43,384 nt of DNA from JAIOSM01 sp964593725 (GTDB lineage Bacteria; Desulfobacterota; Desulfobacteria; Desulfobacterales; Desulfobacteraceae). Every line of letters begins with the position of its first letter. Position 1 is the first letter of the stretch. The position numbers and the translations under genes were made by a program. Positions 8,171 through 17,013 of the stretch are shown here, piece after piece. The stretch lies in NCBI GenBank assembly GCA_964593725.1, contig CAZQJS010000022.1, forward strand, positions 1 through 43,384. Direction: 5' to 3'. The notes beneath the pieces are model-generated. The model saw only the letters and a list, made by a program, of their open reading frames with translations, was not told the DNA's origin and did no database searches.

Positions 8171-8632
8171 TCAGTAACATGAAACCCAGATCCTCTGTTT
8201 CCTGTAATGGCCTTTTCTTATAATAAATCTCTGATACCTGCCAGATACCCATTTTCCTCTTTTATTATAATGGCCCGGGTTCCATTTGTCTTCATATTCT
8301 GCTGGCACCCAGACTCTTTTTACAGTCCAGTAGCCATCGGGTTCCATATAGTCATCACAATCAGGGCAGTTGTGGCAGTCACTCCATTGACCGTGTTCCC
8401 TGCAGTATCTTCCCTGTCTTGTTTCTTTCTGCTTCTGCTCTGGTATATACGCTTTTTTCTGACCTTTGTGCAACCTGTTAACAATTGTGGCACTGATAAA
8501 ACCAACACCTGACCCAAGAAGAAATCCTTCAAGGTGATGCCTGCGCCTCTTTGAAGCGCCGGCATGGGCAGATGTCACAGTCATGGCAAAGACAAAAACC
8601 ATTATTATAATTAAAGTTATTGTTCTTTTCAT
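8171..8632 (-). CDS. Exported Cys/Trp-rich protein of unknown function
   Basis: 153 residues: signal peptide (about 1-24, SAHA), a basic stretch, a glycine-rich hydrophobic segment (GFLLGSGVGFISATIV), a Cys cluster (CREHGQWSDCHNCPDCDD) and a C-terminal part with repeated W-V-P/W-x-P-G-H-Y and GxWVSGRY units. These last motifs resemble envelope-stress proteins with tandem WxPGHW-like blocks. The start has GGGAGG in the normal place. Only 40 bases separate it from the ECF sigma gene, so it may be co-regulated. Function unknown. Confidence 0.6.
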   Translation of the reverse strand: MKRTITLIIIMVFVFAMTVTSAHAGASKRRRHHLEGFLLGSGVGFISATIVNRLHKGQKKAYIPEQKQKETRQGRYCREHGQWSDCHNCPDCDDYMEPDGYWTVKRVWVPAEYEDKWNPGHYNKRGKWVSGRYQRFIIRKGHYRKQRIWVSCY

Positions 8633-8765
8633 ATTAACCTCCCTTGCTTATACATTGATAATAATCCTGCAATATTATATTTTTGCCTTCTTAATAATTA
8701 ATGACACCACAATTGAGGAAAAGTTCAAAAAAACTTTAAAAGTGTATATAAAAGTCATTTATCAC

Positions 8766-8794
8766 TTGACTTTTAAGGGTATACCGATTATTCT
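8766..8794 (+). promoter_or_regulatory. Likely promoter of the cold-shock gene
   Basis: TTGACT (8766-8771) is followed after 17 bases by TATTCT (8789-8794). Transcription would start near 8801, leaving a leader of about 135 bases before the cold-shock gene, as is usual for cspA-type mRNAs. The rest of the 8633-8934 interval holds only the upstream region of the divergent exported-protein gene. Confidence 0.4.
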
Positions 8795-8934
8795 TATCAC
8801 GATTGCGCTGTATTATGTAAAGCGCATGCATAAGGTTTCCTTAACTAAAGGTTTATATTCCCGACAATAGTGTTGGTTCGCCTTAAAGTTAGAAACTGGT
8901 ATTATTTTATTTTTTATTACAGGAGAGTGCCAAT

Positions 8935-9135
8935 ATGGCTAACGGTATTGTAAAATGGTTTAACGACTCAAAAGGTTTTGGATTTATTGAACAGGAAGAC
9001 GGAAAAGATGTATTCGTACATCACACTGGTATTAATGCAACAGGTTTTAAATCTCTTAATGAAGGGGATCGCGTCTCATTTGATGTTGAGGAAGGACAGA
9101 AAGGTCCTGCAGCAACTAATGTAACTGTGTTATAG
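8935..9135 (+). CDS. cspA: Cold-shock protein (CspA family)
   Basis: A 66-residue single cold-shock domain with both RNA-binding motifs, RNP1 (KGFGFI) and RNP2 (VFVHH), and a GIVKWFND start. Such proteins bind single-stranded RNA and melt structures during cold shock or slow growth. AGGAGAG stands 8 bases before the ATG. A long leader upstream and a strong terminator just downstream make it a single-gene transcript. The cspA symbol denotes the family; which paralogue it is cannot be decided here. Confidence 0.93.
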   Translation: MANGIVKWFNDSKGFGFIEQEDGKDVFVHHTGINATGFKSLNEGDRVSFDVEEGQKGPAATNVTVL

Positions 9136-9160
9136 TTAACCGTTTTATTGCTTAAAAATT

Positions 9161-9199
9161 AAATGCTCCGGATGTTAATTCATCCGGAGCATTTTTGTT
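9161..9199. terminator. Bidirectional terminator between the cold-shock and chemoreceptor genes
   Basis: A 14-bp perfect stem (AAATGCTCCGGATG, 9161-9174, with its complement at 9181-9194) and a 6-base loop. A T-rich tract follows on the plus strand and AATTTTT on the minus strand, so it can end both converging transcripts. Confidence 0.9.
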
Positions 9200-9222
9200 T
9201 GTAAATATTTCAGATGTAAAGA

Positions 9223-10878
9223 TTATTCAATTTTAAACCGGTCTACCATTTCATGCAGTTCCTGGGCAAGGCTGGAGAGCTGTTCTGAGTTTCTGGCAAT
9301 GCGGCTTGAGTTGGATGAAACATGGCTTATTGAGCTGCTCACTTCATTAATATCTTCGGCAATTTCAGTTGAGGCAGCAGATGTATTGGCAACATTTGCA
9401 CTGACCTCCTGAACTGCCTGGGCACCTTCAGATACATTGCTGCTTATTTCAGTGATATTCTCAGTCTGTTCCTCAACAGCAGCAGAAATATTTTTCACAA
9501 TATTGTTTACTTCATTTATGACTTTGGCAATCTCTTTGATATCTTCCACAGTTGATGCTGTTGAACCCTGTATCCAGTCAATATTTTCTTTTATTTTTTC
9601 CGTTGCCTCGGTGGTCTGGTTTGCAAGGCTCTTAATCTCATTGGCAACAACTGCAAATCCTTTTCCTGCTTCTCCTGCCCTTGCTGCTTCAATGGTGGCA
9701 TTCAGAGCAAGCAGATTGGTCTGCTCAGATATGTCTGTGATGGTCTCTGATACCTGACCTATTTTATGGGCAGCGTCTCCAAGGTCATCAACCCTTGATG
9801 ATGCAGAATCAACCCTCTCAACAGCTGTGCCGGATATCCGGCTGGCCTGGTCAGCATTCCGGGCTATTGTTTTACTGGTGTCGCTCATTCTGGCGGCTGA
9901 TTCAGCAATCTGCTGGGTATTTGCCGTAAGCTCTTCCATGGCTGCTGCAACAGCATTCATGTCTTCGCTCATGGCTTCTGCATTCTGGGCAACATTTGTT
10001 ATCTTCTCAGCAGAATTATTGGTTTCATCTGAAAGCTCAATTGCAATTGAATTCATTTCACTGGATGAGTCGTTAAGGCTTAAAGCCTCGGCATATATAT
10101 TTTTCATGCTGTTCTGCAAAGACTTTGCGAAAATGTTAAGATTATATCCAAGAAAATCCAGCTCATCGAGTTTTTCCTCAGGTTTGTCTGCTGTATCAAA
10201 TCTTCTGGTCAGATCACCTTTTTTCATCTCCCTTGCAGTGGCTGATGACTGAAGCAGGTTTTTAACAATGCCGGAGATCTGGAAAGTAGTAATCACCACT
10301 AGAACAATGCCCACACATAAACTGATTAATTGAAACATAATCAGGCGCTTAACCTTTTTTTCAGATAGTTTCTGGAGCATAACAACTGCTGTGTTCATCT
10401 CCTTGAGCAGGTGCAGGTTGTTATCTTCTATAAATTTTAAACATACTGCAGGATCTTCTTTATTGGTCTGGAGATGTTCAATGTGCACGGTGAAATCATC
10501 CCAATTTTTTTTCACCTTATTCAACTGGGTAAGAACAGGTTCAACTGCCCTTGGACAATTGGCATATTCCCCTCCAATATCGAGTGTAAGCGGCGCTTTT
10601 CCTGATTCTATCAATGCAGACAATGTTATATCAAAAATTTTCATTGTATTGTTAACATTTGTCAGCAATTTGCTTTTTTTTTCAGGTTTGTCAGCAACGG
10701 AAAATGAGCATAACTCTTTTGCAAGCTTCTGGGAAAGCATGCGCTGTCTTCCTGCAAGATTAATAATAAGGCTGTCAGCCTTTTGTGCAGAAGTTGTATA
10801 CCATGTCATCAGAAACATGCATAGAATAATGAGTGATAAACCTGCAACAATTAAACCCAGTCTATATCTTATAGCCAT
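9223..10878 (-). CDS. Methyl-accepting chemotaxis protein with PilJ-type sensor domain
   Basis: 551 residues: membrane helix 1 (about 7-29), a periplasmic helical sensor beginning with NLAGRQRMLSQK (40-51), the hallmark of the type IV pili methyl-accepting transducer N-terminal domain (also seen in nitrate sensors), helix 2 (about 183-203), a HAMP linker and a long cytoplasmic coiled coil. The kinase-contact tip (EQTNLLALNATIEAARAGE) is perfect. There is no C-terminal CheR-binding pentapeptide. The gene stands alone without che genes, so it probably feeds a chemosensory array encoded elsewhere. The ligand is unknown. Confidence 0.9.
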   Translation of the reverse strand: MAIRYRLGLIVAGLSLIILCMFLMTWYTTSAQKADSLIINLAGRQRMLSQKLAKELCSFSVADKPEKKSKLLTNVNNTMKIFDITLSALIESGKAPLTLDIGGEYANCPRAVEPVLTQLNKVKKNWDDFTVHIEHLQTNKEDPAVCLKFIEDNNLHLLKEMNTAVVMLQKLSEKKVKRLIMFQLISLCVGIVLVVITTFQISGIVKNLLQSSATAREMKKGDLTRRFDTADKPEEKLDELDFLGYNLNIFAKSLQNSMKNIYAEALSLNDSSSEMNSIAIELSDETNNSAEKITNVAQNAEAMSEDMNAVAAAMEELTANTQQIAESAARMSDTSKTIARNADQASRISGTAVERVDSASSRVDDLGDAAHKIGQVSETITDISEQTNLLALNATIEAARAGEAGKGFAVVANEIKSLANQTTEATEKIKENIDWIQGSTASTVEDIKEIAKVINEVNNIVKNISAAVEEQTENITEISSNVSEGAQAVQEVSANVANTSAASTEIAEDINEVSSSISHVSSNSSRIARNSEQLSSLAQELHEMVDRFKIE

Positions 10879-11137
10879 TGTTATATCCTTTCGTACAAGT
10901 TGGGGAATTATTTTCTAAATTTACCATAAATCGCCGCAGTCTGCAAATGATTTTTTTGTGAATCTGGTTTCCATGTCTGCTTAAACCAATATATAATTGC
11001 AGTATCAGCTTAAAGGCTTCTTTCATAATAATTTAACAAAATTTGTTTGTATAATGAATTCAGGTGTTGTATACTTTTAAATATAGTAATGAGAATTTCG
11101 TAACAATCAAACGTATAAACTTTCTTAAATTTTTTTA

Positions 11138-12064
11138 ATGGTTATCGGATTGCCAATGGTTACTCTGGAAGCAGACAGCGAAAAAAAAATTAAAAAATAT
11201 ATTGCGAACATGCCAAGCCTTTCAACAACCATTGCAATGGTATTAAAAGTATGTAACAGCCCTGACACAACTGCAAATGATTTGAACAGGGTAATTGCCA
11301 TGGATCCGGTATTAACCGGTAATGTGCTCAAGCTTATAAATTCAGCCTACTATTCCATGCGGGATTCAGTGACATCATTGACCAAAGCAATTATAATGCT
11401 TGGTATGAATACAATAAAGAATCTTGCCATAAGCACTGCAATCCTGGGCACGCTTAACAAGACAAAGTCCAATAAAACTTCTTCCATTGATACGTTCTGG
11501 GAGCATTCCATATGTGTGGGAAGTGCTGCAAAGATCATTGCATCAATGCCGGAACTTGGATTAAAAAACAGGGATGAATTTTTTGTTGCAGGGCTTTTAC
11601 ATGATATAGGCAAGATTCCTCTGATTAATTGTTTTCCCAAAAAAAATGTACTTGTGGAAAAAGCTGTCAAAGAAGATGGTGTTGCAGTTATCCGGGCAGA
11701 GAATCGATTCATTGGGGTCAATCATTCCCAGATAGGAAAACAGATTGCCGGTAAATGGGGTATTGAAGGTGCTATCCATGAAACCATATGTTATCACCAC
11801 TTTCCCTTTTCTGCTGATGTAGACAACCCAAAGCTTGTTCAGGTTGTTGCTCTTGCAGATATTTTTTCAAAAACTCTTGAAGAAAAAGAGAGTAATGAAT
11901 TGACAGGAGAGTCTGATATGGTATTTAATCTGGATGATTCTTTATTAATTACCATGCTTGATAAAATGAATATCAGGCATGGCAGTTTACTGGATATGGA
12001 AGAAGTAATTATTGATGAACTTGAAAAAGCAAAAGAATTCTTACATATAGCCCAAAAGGGGTAG
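11138..12064 (+). CDS. HDOD domain signalling protein
   Basis: 308 residues. An HDOD domain fills most of the protein: MPSLSTTIAMVLKVCNSP at the N-terminus, the MDPVLTGNVLKLINSAYY signature, and an HD-type motif, FVAGLLHDIGKIPL, with a following H-x-H-like YHH. HDOD proteins are output or adaptor modules in two-component and c-di-GMP networks. It starts a closely spaced run with a metallo-hydrolase (13 bases later) and a receiver-ATPase protein. The ATG at 11138 lies in AT-rich sequence with no strong ribosome-binding site; the ATG at 11156 (MVTLEAD) is an alternative. The 10879-11137 intergenic region shows nothing I can call with confidence. Confidence 0.85.
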   Translation: MVIGLPMVTLEADSEKKIKKYIANMPSLSTTIAMVLKVCNSPDTTANDLNRVIAMDPVLTGNVLKLINSAYYSMRDSVTSLTKAIIMLGMNTIKNLAISTAILGTLNKTKSNKTSSIDTFWEHSICVGSAAKIIASMPELGLKNRDEFFVAGLLHDIGKIPLINCFPKKNVLVEKAVKEDGVAVIRAENRFIGVNHSQIGKQIAGKWGIEGAIHETICYHHFPFSADVDNPKLVQVVALADIFSKTLEEKESNELTGESDMVFNLDDSLLITMLDKMNIRHGSLLDMEEVIIDELEKAKEFLHIAQKG

Positions 12065-12077
12065 GGAAGGCCATAGT

Positions 12078-13001
12078 ATGCGAGTAAAATTCTGGGGAGT
12101 CAGGGGCTCAATACCATGCCCGGGGCCTGAGACCGTTAAATATGGCGGGAATACAATGTGTATTGAGATACGTTTTTTTGACCCGGACAGACTTTTTATT
12201 ATTGATGCAGGCTCTGGAATCAGGGAACTTGGCAATGATATTATGGCCAAAGATTACCCTAAAGGACCGATAAAAGCCGATATCCTGCTAACCCATACCC
12301 ATTGGGATCATATTATGGGTTTTCCTTTTTTTACACCGTTATTCATACCTGAAACAGAGTTAAGGGTATTCGGGCCTGTCAATTTTGTAAAAAACGAAAA
12401 GCTTGAAAAAATTGTGGGCGGACAGCTGGAATATCAATATTTCCCCATTAATCATGTTGAATTAAGTTCCAGTGTTCAATACATTGATTCAAAGGATGGG
12501 ATAATTGACCTGGGGTATGATGAAATCAAACTTACTGCAAAATCATTGAATCATCCAATAAAGTGTTTTGGTTATAGATTTGAGTATAAAGATAAGGTTA
12601 TATGCACTGCCTATGATACTGAACCATTTCAGAACCTGTTTTTTATGACTCCTGATGCCCCTGATTATGATGAAGCAAGGTGTAAAGAGGGGGAGAAAAT
12701 TGCACAGGAGTTGAATCAGCAGGTTAGTGATTTTTTTGCAGGAGCTGACCTTCTTATCCATGATGCCCAATATACTGAAGAAGAGTATAATGCTTCAAAG
12801 ATTGGCTGGGGGCATACGCCCATGGAGTATGCAATCCGGGCAGCTCAAAAGGCAGAGGTAAAAAAGCTTGCCCTTGTGCACCATGAGCCGCTCTATTCAG
12901 ATAAAAAAATTGATGAACTTTCGGAAAAACTTTGTAATCCTGATCTATTAAAGGATATTGATGTATTTTTTGTACAAGAGGGCATGGAAATAGAAATGTA
13001 A
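12078..13001 (+). CDS. MBL-fold metallo-hydrolase
   Basis: 307 residues with the opening MRVKFWGVRGSIPCPGP and the metal-binding THTHWDH motif of the beta-lactamase-like phosphodiesterase/RNase Z subfamily, plus later metal ligands in AYDTEP, LLIHDAQY and LVHHEP. Relatives cut phosphodiesters or cyclic nucleotides; the precise substrate cannot be read from sequence. It lies between HDOD and receiver-ATPase genes with short gaps, which suggests a signalling role such as degrading a nucleotide messenger. The start has GGAAGG about 8 bases upstream. Confidence 0.85.
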   Translation: MRVKFWGVRGSIPCPGPETVKYGGNTMCIEIRFFDPDRLFIIDAGSGIRELGNDIMAKDYPKGPIKADILLTHTHWDHIMGFPFFTPLFIPETELRVFGPVNFVKNEKLEKIVGGQLEYQYFPINHVELSSSVQYIDSKDGIIDLGYDEIKLTAKSLNHPIKCFGYRFEYKDKVICTAYDTEPFQNLFFMTPDAPDYDEARCKEGEKIAQELNQQVSDFFAGADLLIHDAQYTEEEYNASKIGWGHTPMEYAIRAAQKAEVKKLALVHHEPLYSDKKIDELSEKLCNPDLLKDIDVFFVQEGMEIEM

Positions 13002-13022
13002 TAATCACAGAAGGGGTAGTGA

Positions 13023-13934
13023 ATGCAAAAGAAATCAGCCGTGGTGCTTGCTGTTGATGATGAAGTTTATAATCTTAAAATCATTTCATACCATCTTAAA
13101 AACGAAAATTTTGAAGTTGTCACTGCTGAAGATGGGCTTGAAGCCTGGGATCTGTTGACCCGGAACCCCGATAAATTTGACGCAGTCCTCCTGGACCGCA
13201 GTATGCCCCGTATGAGCGGAATGGAAGTGCTTAAGAAGATAAAATCCCACAACATTTTAAAGACCGTTCCAGTGATTTTTCAAACAGCAATGAAGCAGCA
13301 GGATGAGATCCTTGAAGGGCTCCAGGCAGGTGCCTATTATTATCTTACAAAACCTTATAAGCGTGATGAACTCAGGGCCATTGTAACAGCAGCTGTTTCT
13401 GATTCCATTAAATATAAAAAACTTAAAAACAAGGCAGATAAAGTACTTAAAGCATTTGCCTATATTAAAAAAGGTGAATTTGAAGTCTTTACTCCTGAAC
13501 AGGGAGAGCAGCTTTCTGCTCTTTTATCAAGTGTCTGCCCCGAACCAAGGAAAGCTGTTGTGGGATTATGGGAATTGATTCTCAATGGTATTGAACATGG
13601 AAATCTCGGGATATCCTATGCAGAAAAATCTGAATTGAACAAAGAGAACAAATGGGCATCGGAAATTAAACGGAGATTATCCCTGAGTGAGAATGGGGCA
13701 AAATCAGTGGAGATCTATATGAACTGCTATGATAATGATATTGAATTTATTATTCAGGACCAGGGAGATGGCTTTAACTGGCAGAACTATCTTGACATAT
13801 CCCCGGAAAGAGCCTTTGACAGTCATGGCCGTGGTATTGCCATGGCATGTATGTACAGTTTTGATAAAGTAGAGTACCATGGAACCGGTAATATGGTTTC
13901 AGCTGTTGTTTCCCTGCCCGGTAAAAAAGAGTGA
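13023..13934 (+). CDS. Response regulator with C-terminal RsbW-like ATPase domain
   Basis: 303 residues. The N-terminal receiver (about 6-125) has the acidic pair VDDE, phosphorylatable Asp58 in LLDRSMPRMSG and Lys in YLTKPYK. A short helical linker follows, then a GHKL/HATPase_c_2 domain (about 170-300) with the N-box LWELILNGIEHGN, DQGDGF (G1) and SHGRGIAMA (G2). This ATPase type is the anti-sigma/serine-kinase type (RsbW/SpoIIAB) rather than a histidine kinase, since no phospho-acceptor helix is present. The receiver probably switches an anti-sigma or kinase activity. It is the third gene of the HDOD operon. Confidence 0.85.
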   Translation: MQKKSAVVLAVDDEVYNLKIISYHLKNENFEVVTAEDGLEAWDLLTRNPDKFDAVLLDRSMPRMSGMEVLKKIKSHNILKTVPVIFQTAMKQQDEILEGLQAGAYYYLTKPYKRDELRAIVTAAVSDSIKYKKLKNKADKVLKAFAYIKKGEFEVFTPEQGEQLSALLSSVCPEPRKAVVGLWELILNGIEHGNLGISYAEKSELNKENKWASEIKRRLSLSENGAKSVEIYMNCYDNDIEFIIQDQGDGFNWQNYLDISPERAFDSHGRGIAMACMYSFDKVEYHGTGNMVSAVVSLPGKKE

Positions 13935-14047
13935 TAACCTCAGACATATGATATCCTTTACAAAGAATGTCTCCTGCCTTATATTACCCTGAAAATAGTT
14001 TTATATTTATGAACCTTGAAATGGTTTTAAGCAGTATGGGGGAAATT

Positions 14048-14662
14048 TTGAAAAAAACGTTAATAATTGCAACCAGAAATAAAGGCAAGACACGGGAGAT
14101 TGAAAATATTTTAAAGGATTTCCCGGTAATAATAAAAAACCTTGATGATTTCGGACCCATTCCCGAGGTTGAGGAAGATGGTGATACCTTTGATGATAAT
14201 GCATATAAAAAATCATCTTTTACTGCCAGGGTCCTGGGTTATCCAGCCCTGGCAGATGATTCCGGGCTTGTTGTGGAGGCATTGAACGGCGAACCAGGTG
14301 TCTGGTCGGCAAGATATGCCGGAGCCAATGCAACAGATCAGGAAAATCTTGAAAAGCTGCTAAAGGAGATAAAGTATAAAGATAATAAAAAGGCATCTTT
14401 TAAATGCGTTCTGTCCCTTGCAGTACCAACAGGGGCAGCACTTACCTATGAAGCAGGTTGTGATGGATTGATTGTTCCTGAACCTGCAGGTGATAATGGG
14501 TTTGGATATGATCCTGTTTTTTATTATCCTGAATATGATAAAACGTTTGCCCAGTTGACAATGGATGAGAAAGCCCGGGTGAGCCACAGGGGAAAAGCAC
14601 TAAAAGAGCTTGCCTCTGAATTTGATAAAGTACTTGAATGGATTGATATACACATGCCTTAA
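14048..14662 (+). CDS. rdgB: Non-canonical purine NTP pyrophosphatase (RdgB/HAM1/Ham1p)
   Basis: The product hydrolyses ITP, dITP and XTP to monophosphates, keeping deaminated bases out of nucleic acids. Family motifs are all present: TLIIATRNKGKTREIENIL, EDGDTFDDNAYKKS, LADDSGLVVEALNGEPGVWS, SARYAG, NGFGYDPVF and SHRGKALKEL. I start it at the TTG at 14048 because GGGGGAAA sits right before it and the product then has about 204 residues beginning LKKTLIIAT, the family's usual length and start. In-frame ATGs at 14036 and 13967 would add 4 or 27 unconserved residues without a ribosome-binding site. Confidence 0.9.
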   Translation: MKKTLIIATRNKGKTREIENILKDFPVIIKNLDDFGPIPEVEEDGDTFDDNAYKKSSFTARVLGYPALADDSGLVVEALNGEPGVWSARYAGANATDQENLEKLLKEIKYKDNKKASFKCVLSLAVPTGAALTYEAGCDGLIVPEPAGDNGFGYDPVFYYPEYDKTFAQLTMDEKARVSHRGKALKELASEFDKVLEWIDIHMP

Positions 14663-14704
14663 CAGATGTTTTAATAATACTCTTTTCAAAGGGAAGTTAA
14701 AACC

Positions 14705-15283
14705 ATGTCTTTTTTTGAACTTGTAAAAAGTAACAGAAGCTGCAGGAGATTTGATAGTTCATTTAAGCTTGATGAACAAACACTATTTCAATTAATTGAT
14801 CTTGCAAGAATGTCAGCTTCAGCAGGTAATATGCAGCCTTTAAAATATATTCTTTCCACAGATGAAAAAATGAATCAGAAAATTTTTTCCTGTCTTAAAT
14901 GGGCTGCATATCTGAAAAACTGGCCGGGTCCGGATATTCCGGAGAGACCCACAGGTTATATTACAATCCTCGGGGATAAATCCATTGCATCAAATTTCTG
15001 GTGCGACCATGGAATAGCTGCCCAGACAATATTGCTGGGGGCCAGGGATAAAGGCCTTGCAGGCTGTATTTTTGCAGCAATAAATCATCCGAAGCTGAAG
15101 AATATTCTGAAACTCAATGACAATTTTGAGATACTTCTTGTAACTGCCCTTGGCAGGCCGGTTGAAAAGGCACAAATAGACAGGGTCGGTGATAATGGCG
15201 ACATCAAGTACTTCAGGGATAAAGATTTTGTACACCATGTTCCCAAAAGAGGGCTTGAAGAGATAATCATTGCATCATACTAG
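14705..15283 (+). CDS. Nitroreductase family flavoprotein
   Basis: 192 residues. The start, FFELVKSNRSCRRFDSSFKL, and the segment MSASAGNMQPLKYIL carry the conserved Arg pair and Ser/Asn positions that bind FMN in the nitroreductase fold; GLAGCIFAAINHPKLKNIL and ILLVTALGRPVE match the C-terminal part. Members are FMN-dependent NAD(P)H oxidoreductases acting on nitroaromatics, quinones or other small acceptors. The stop codon is 9 bases from the next gene, so the two are probably co-transcribed. The substrate cannot be assigned. Confidence 0.85.
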   Translation: MSFFELVKSNRSCRRFDSSFKLDEQTLFQLIDLARMSASAGNMQPLKYILSTDEKMNQKIFSCLKWAAYLKNWPGPDIPERPTGYITILGDKSIASNFWCDHGIAAQTILLGARDKGLAGCIFAAINHPKLKNILKLNDNFEILLVTALGRPVEKAQIDRVGDNGDIKYFRDKDFVHHVPKRGLEEIIIASY

Positions 15284-15292
15284 GCTGCTGGT

Positions 15293-16978
15293 TTGAAAAT
15301 TTTCCTTGTCAATCCTTCTCTTTTGGATCTGAGACCCAATGAATACGATGTTTTTTCTGTTCCAACAGGGCTTTATTACATTGGTGCACTGTTAATTAAC
15401 CATGGATTTGATGTGGAAATTATCAACCTTGCACTGCAGGAGCACCCCCTTGTCTGTTTCAAGGAGAAACTTGAACAGGAACAACCTTTAATAATAGGTT
15501 TTTCACTCTTAAACGCCAATAGATTCTCAGCCTTTGAAGCGGCCCGCGAGGCAAAAAAAATTAACAGGGATGTAAAAATAGTTTTTGGCGGACCCTGTGC
15601 AACTTTTTTATCAAAACATCTTTTTGAAGTTCTGCCTGAGCTTGATTTCATTGTTTCAGGAGAAGGGGAATTTACCTTTCTGGAACTTGTCAGCATGATC
15701 GATTCAGGGTGTGTGGAAACCTTTGAATCAATAGACGGACTCTTATACAGGAGCAATAACCAGATAATAAAAACCAGGCCAAGAAAGTTGATTGATGACC
15801 TTGATCTACTTCCAGGTCCTGCCAGGTTTTTCAGGTTCCAGCACCTCTCTTTTTCACGGGGCTGCCCTGGCAGCTGTAACTTCTGCGGATCTCCCGGGTT
15901 CTGGGGCAGGGGCAGGGTGCGCTTTCATTCCCCCAGGTGGTTTGTTGACCAGATGGAAATTTTGTATAAAAAAGGGGTAACTCATTTTTATATCTCAGAT
16001 GATACCTTTACAATGGACAGAGGACGGGTTCTTGAAGTGTGTAGCGAGATTATTTCAAGGAACATGGATATTACCTTTGCTGCAATATCCAGGGTGGATT
16101 TCGTGAGCAGGGAGGTTCTGTTTTCCATGAGAAAAGCTGGATGTATACAGATAAGTTTTGGTGTGGAAAGTGGTGCCGTGAAAATCAGAAAAATACTTGG
16201 TAAACCTGTAACCCGGGATAGAATCATTAAATCGTTTCACATGACAGCTTCCTATGGTATTCTTCCCAGAGCCTATTTTATTTATGGCTCCCCCTGTGAA
16301 GACAAGCAGACTATAAAGGAGAGCTGTGATCTTATTCTGCAAATAAAGCCCCTGGGTGCAATTTTTTATATGCTTGTGATTTTTCCTGGAACCGGGTTTT
16401 ATAATACATTAAAGGGAAAAGGGCTTGTATCGGATAAAGTATGGGAGGAGAGGATTGAGGATATTCCATGGTTCAGGTTTGATCCTGATCTCTGTTTTGA
16501 AGATGTAAAATCATTTGGTGAAGAACTTAAGTCCACTTTTTATGGAAACCTTGACAAGTTTGCTTTAGATATTAACCTTGTTGATGAACCTGAACTTTAT
16601 TCCGGGCATGCTGAATTTCTGTCAAGACTTGGTATGACATTCAGCCATGGGGAATATAAAGATAACAGGTATGTGAAAAACCGGGATAGTCTCACCACTG
16701 CTGAGAAACTTTTTAAAAAGGCTCTGGCATACAGTCCTGATCGTACAGCATACCTGGGACTTGGAATGCTTTTTCAGAAAAAAGTGCAATTTGAAAAGGC
16801 AATATCCATTCTTGAAAAAGGCCTGGGCTTTTTCCCGGACGATTTTGATCTGAATATCTGTATGGGGGTATCTTTGATGAATACAAAAAGATTTTCTAAA
16901 GCTTTGGACTATTTTAACAATTTCAAAGATAATAACCATGCTGCCCATTATATCAATTTATGTAAACAAAGGCTTTAA
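15293..16978 (+). CDS. B12-binding domain/radical SAM protein with C-terminal TPR repeats
   Basis: 561 residues. The N-terminal B12-binding-like Rossmann domain (about 1-140; VPTGLYYIGALLINHGFDVE, VFGGPCATFL, VSGEGEFTFLELV) is followed by a radical SAM domain with the C191-x3-C195-x2-C198 cluster motif in SRGCPGSCNFCGSP. The last 110 residues hold tandem TPR-type repeats (AEKLFKKALAYSPDRTAYLG, EKAISILEKGLGFFPDD). The start is a TTG at 15293 with AGG 8 bases earlier. The architecture (B12 plus radical SAM) fits methyltransferase or ring-rearranging enzymes; the TPR tail suggests a protein or multiprotein partner. Substrate unknown. Confidence 0.85.
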   Translation: MKIFLVNPSLLDLRPNEYDVFSVPTGLYYIGALLINHGFDVEIINLALQEHPLVCFKEKLEQEQPLIIGFSLLNANRFSAFEAAREAKKINRDVKIVFGGPCATFLSKHLFEVLPELDFIVSGEGEFTFLELVSMIDSGCVETFESIDGLLYRSNNQIIKTRPRKLIDDLDLLPGPARFFRFQHLSFSRGCPGSCNFCGSPGFWGRGRVRFHSPRWFVDQMEILYKKGVTHFYISDDTFTMDRGRVLEVCSEIISRNMDITFAAISRVDFVSREVLFSMRKAGCIQISFGVESGAVKIRKILGKPVTRDRIIKSFHMTASYGILPRAYFIYGSPCEDKQTIKESCDLILQIKPLGAIFYMLVIFPGTGFYNTLKGKGLVSDKVWEERIEDIPWFRFDPDLCFEDVKSFGEELKSTFYGNLDKFALDINLVDEPELYSGHAEFLSRLGMTFSHGEYKDNRYVKNRDSLTTAEKLFKKALAYSPDRTAYLGLGMLFQKKVQFEKAISILEKGLGFFPDDFDLNICMGVSLMNTKRFSKALDYFNNFKDNNHAAHYINLCKQRL

Positions 16979-17013
16979 GGATGAGAATCAGATGATTCTT
17001 AAACGAGTATAAA

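Noticed and set aside
8583..8870. 95-codon plus-strand frame upstream of the cold-shock gene
   Set aside because: It begins inside the reverse complement of a signal-peptide gene, and most of it is AT-rich promoter/leader sequence.
9437..10252. Two long frames antisense to the chemoreceptor
   Set aside because: They mirror the low-complexity Ala/Ser/Glu signalling helix; no ribosome-binding site or family match.
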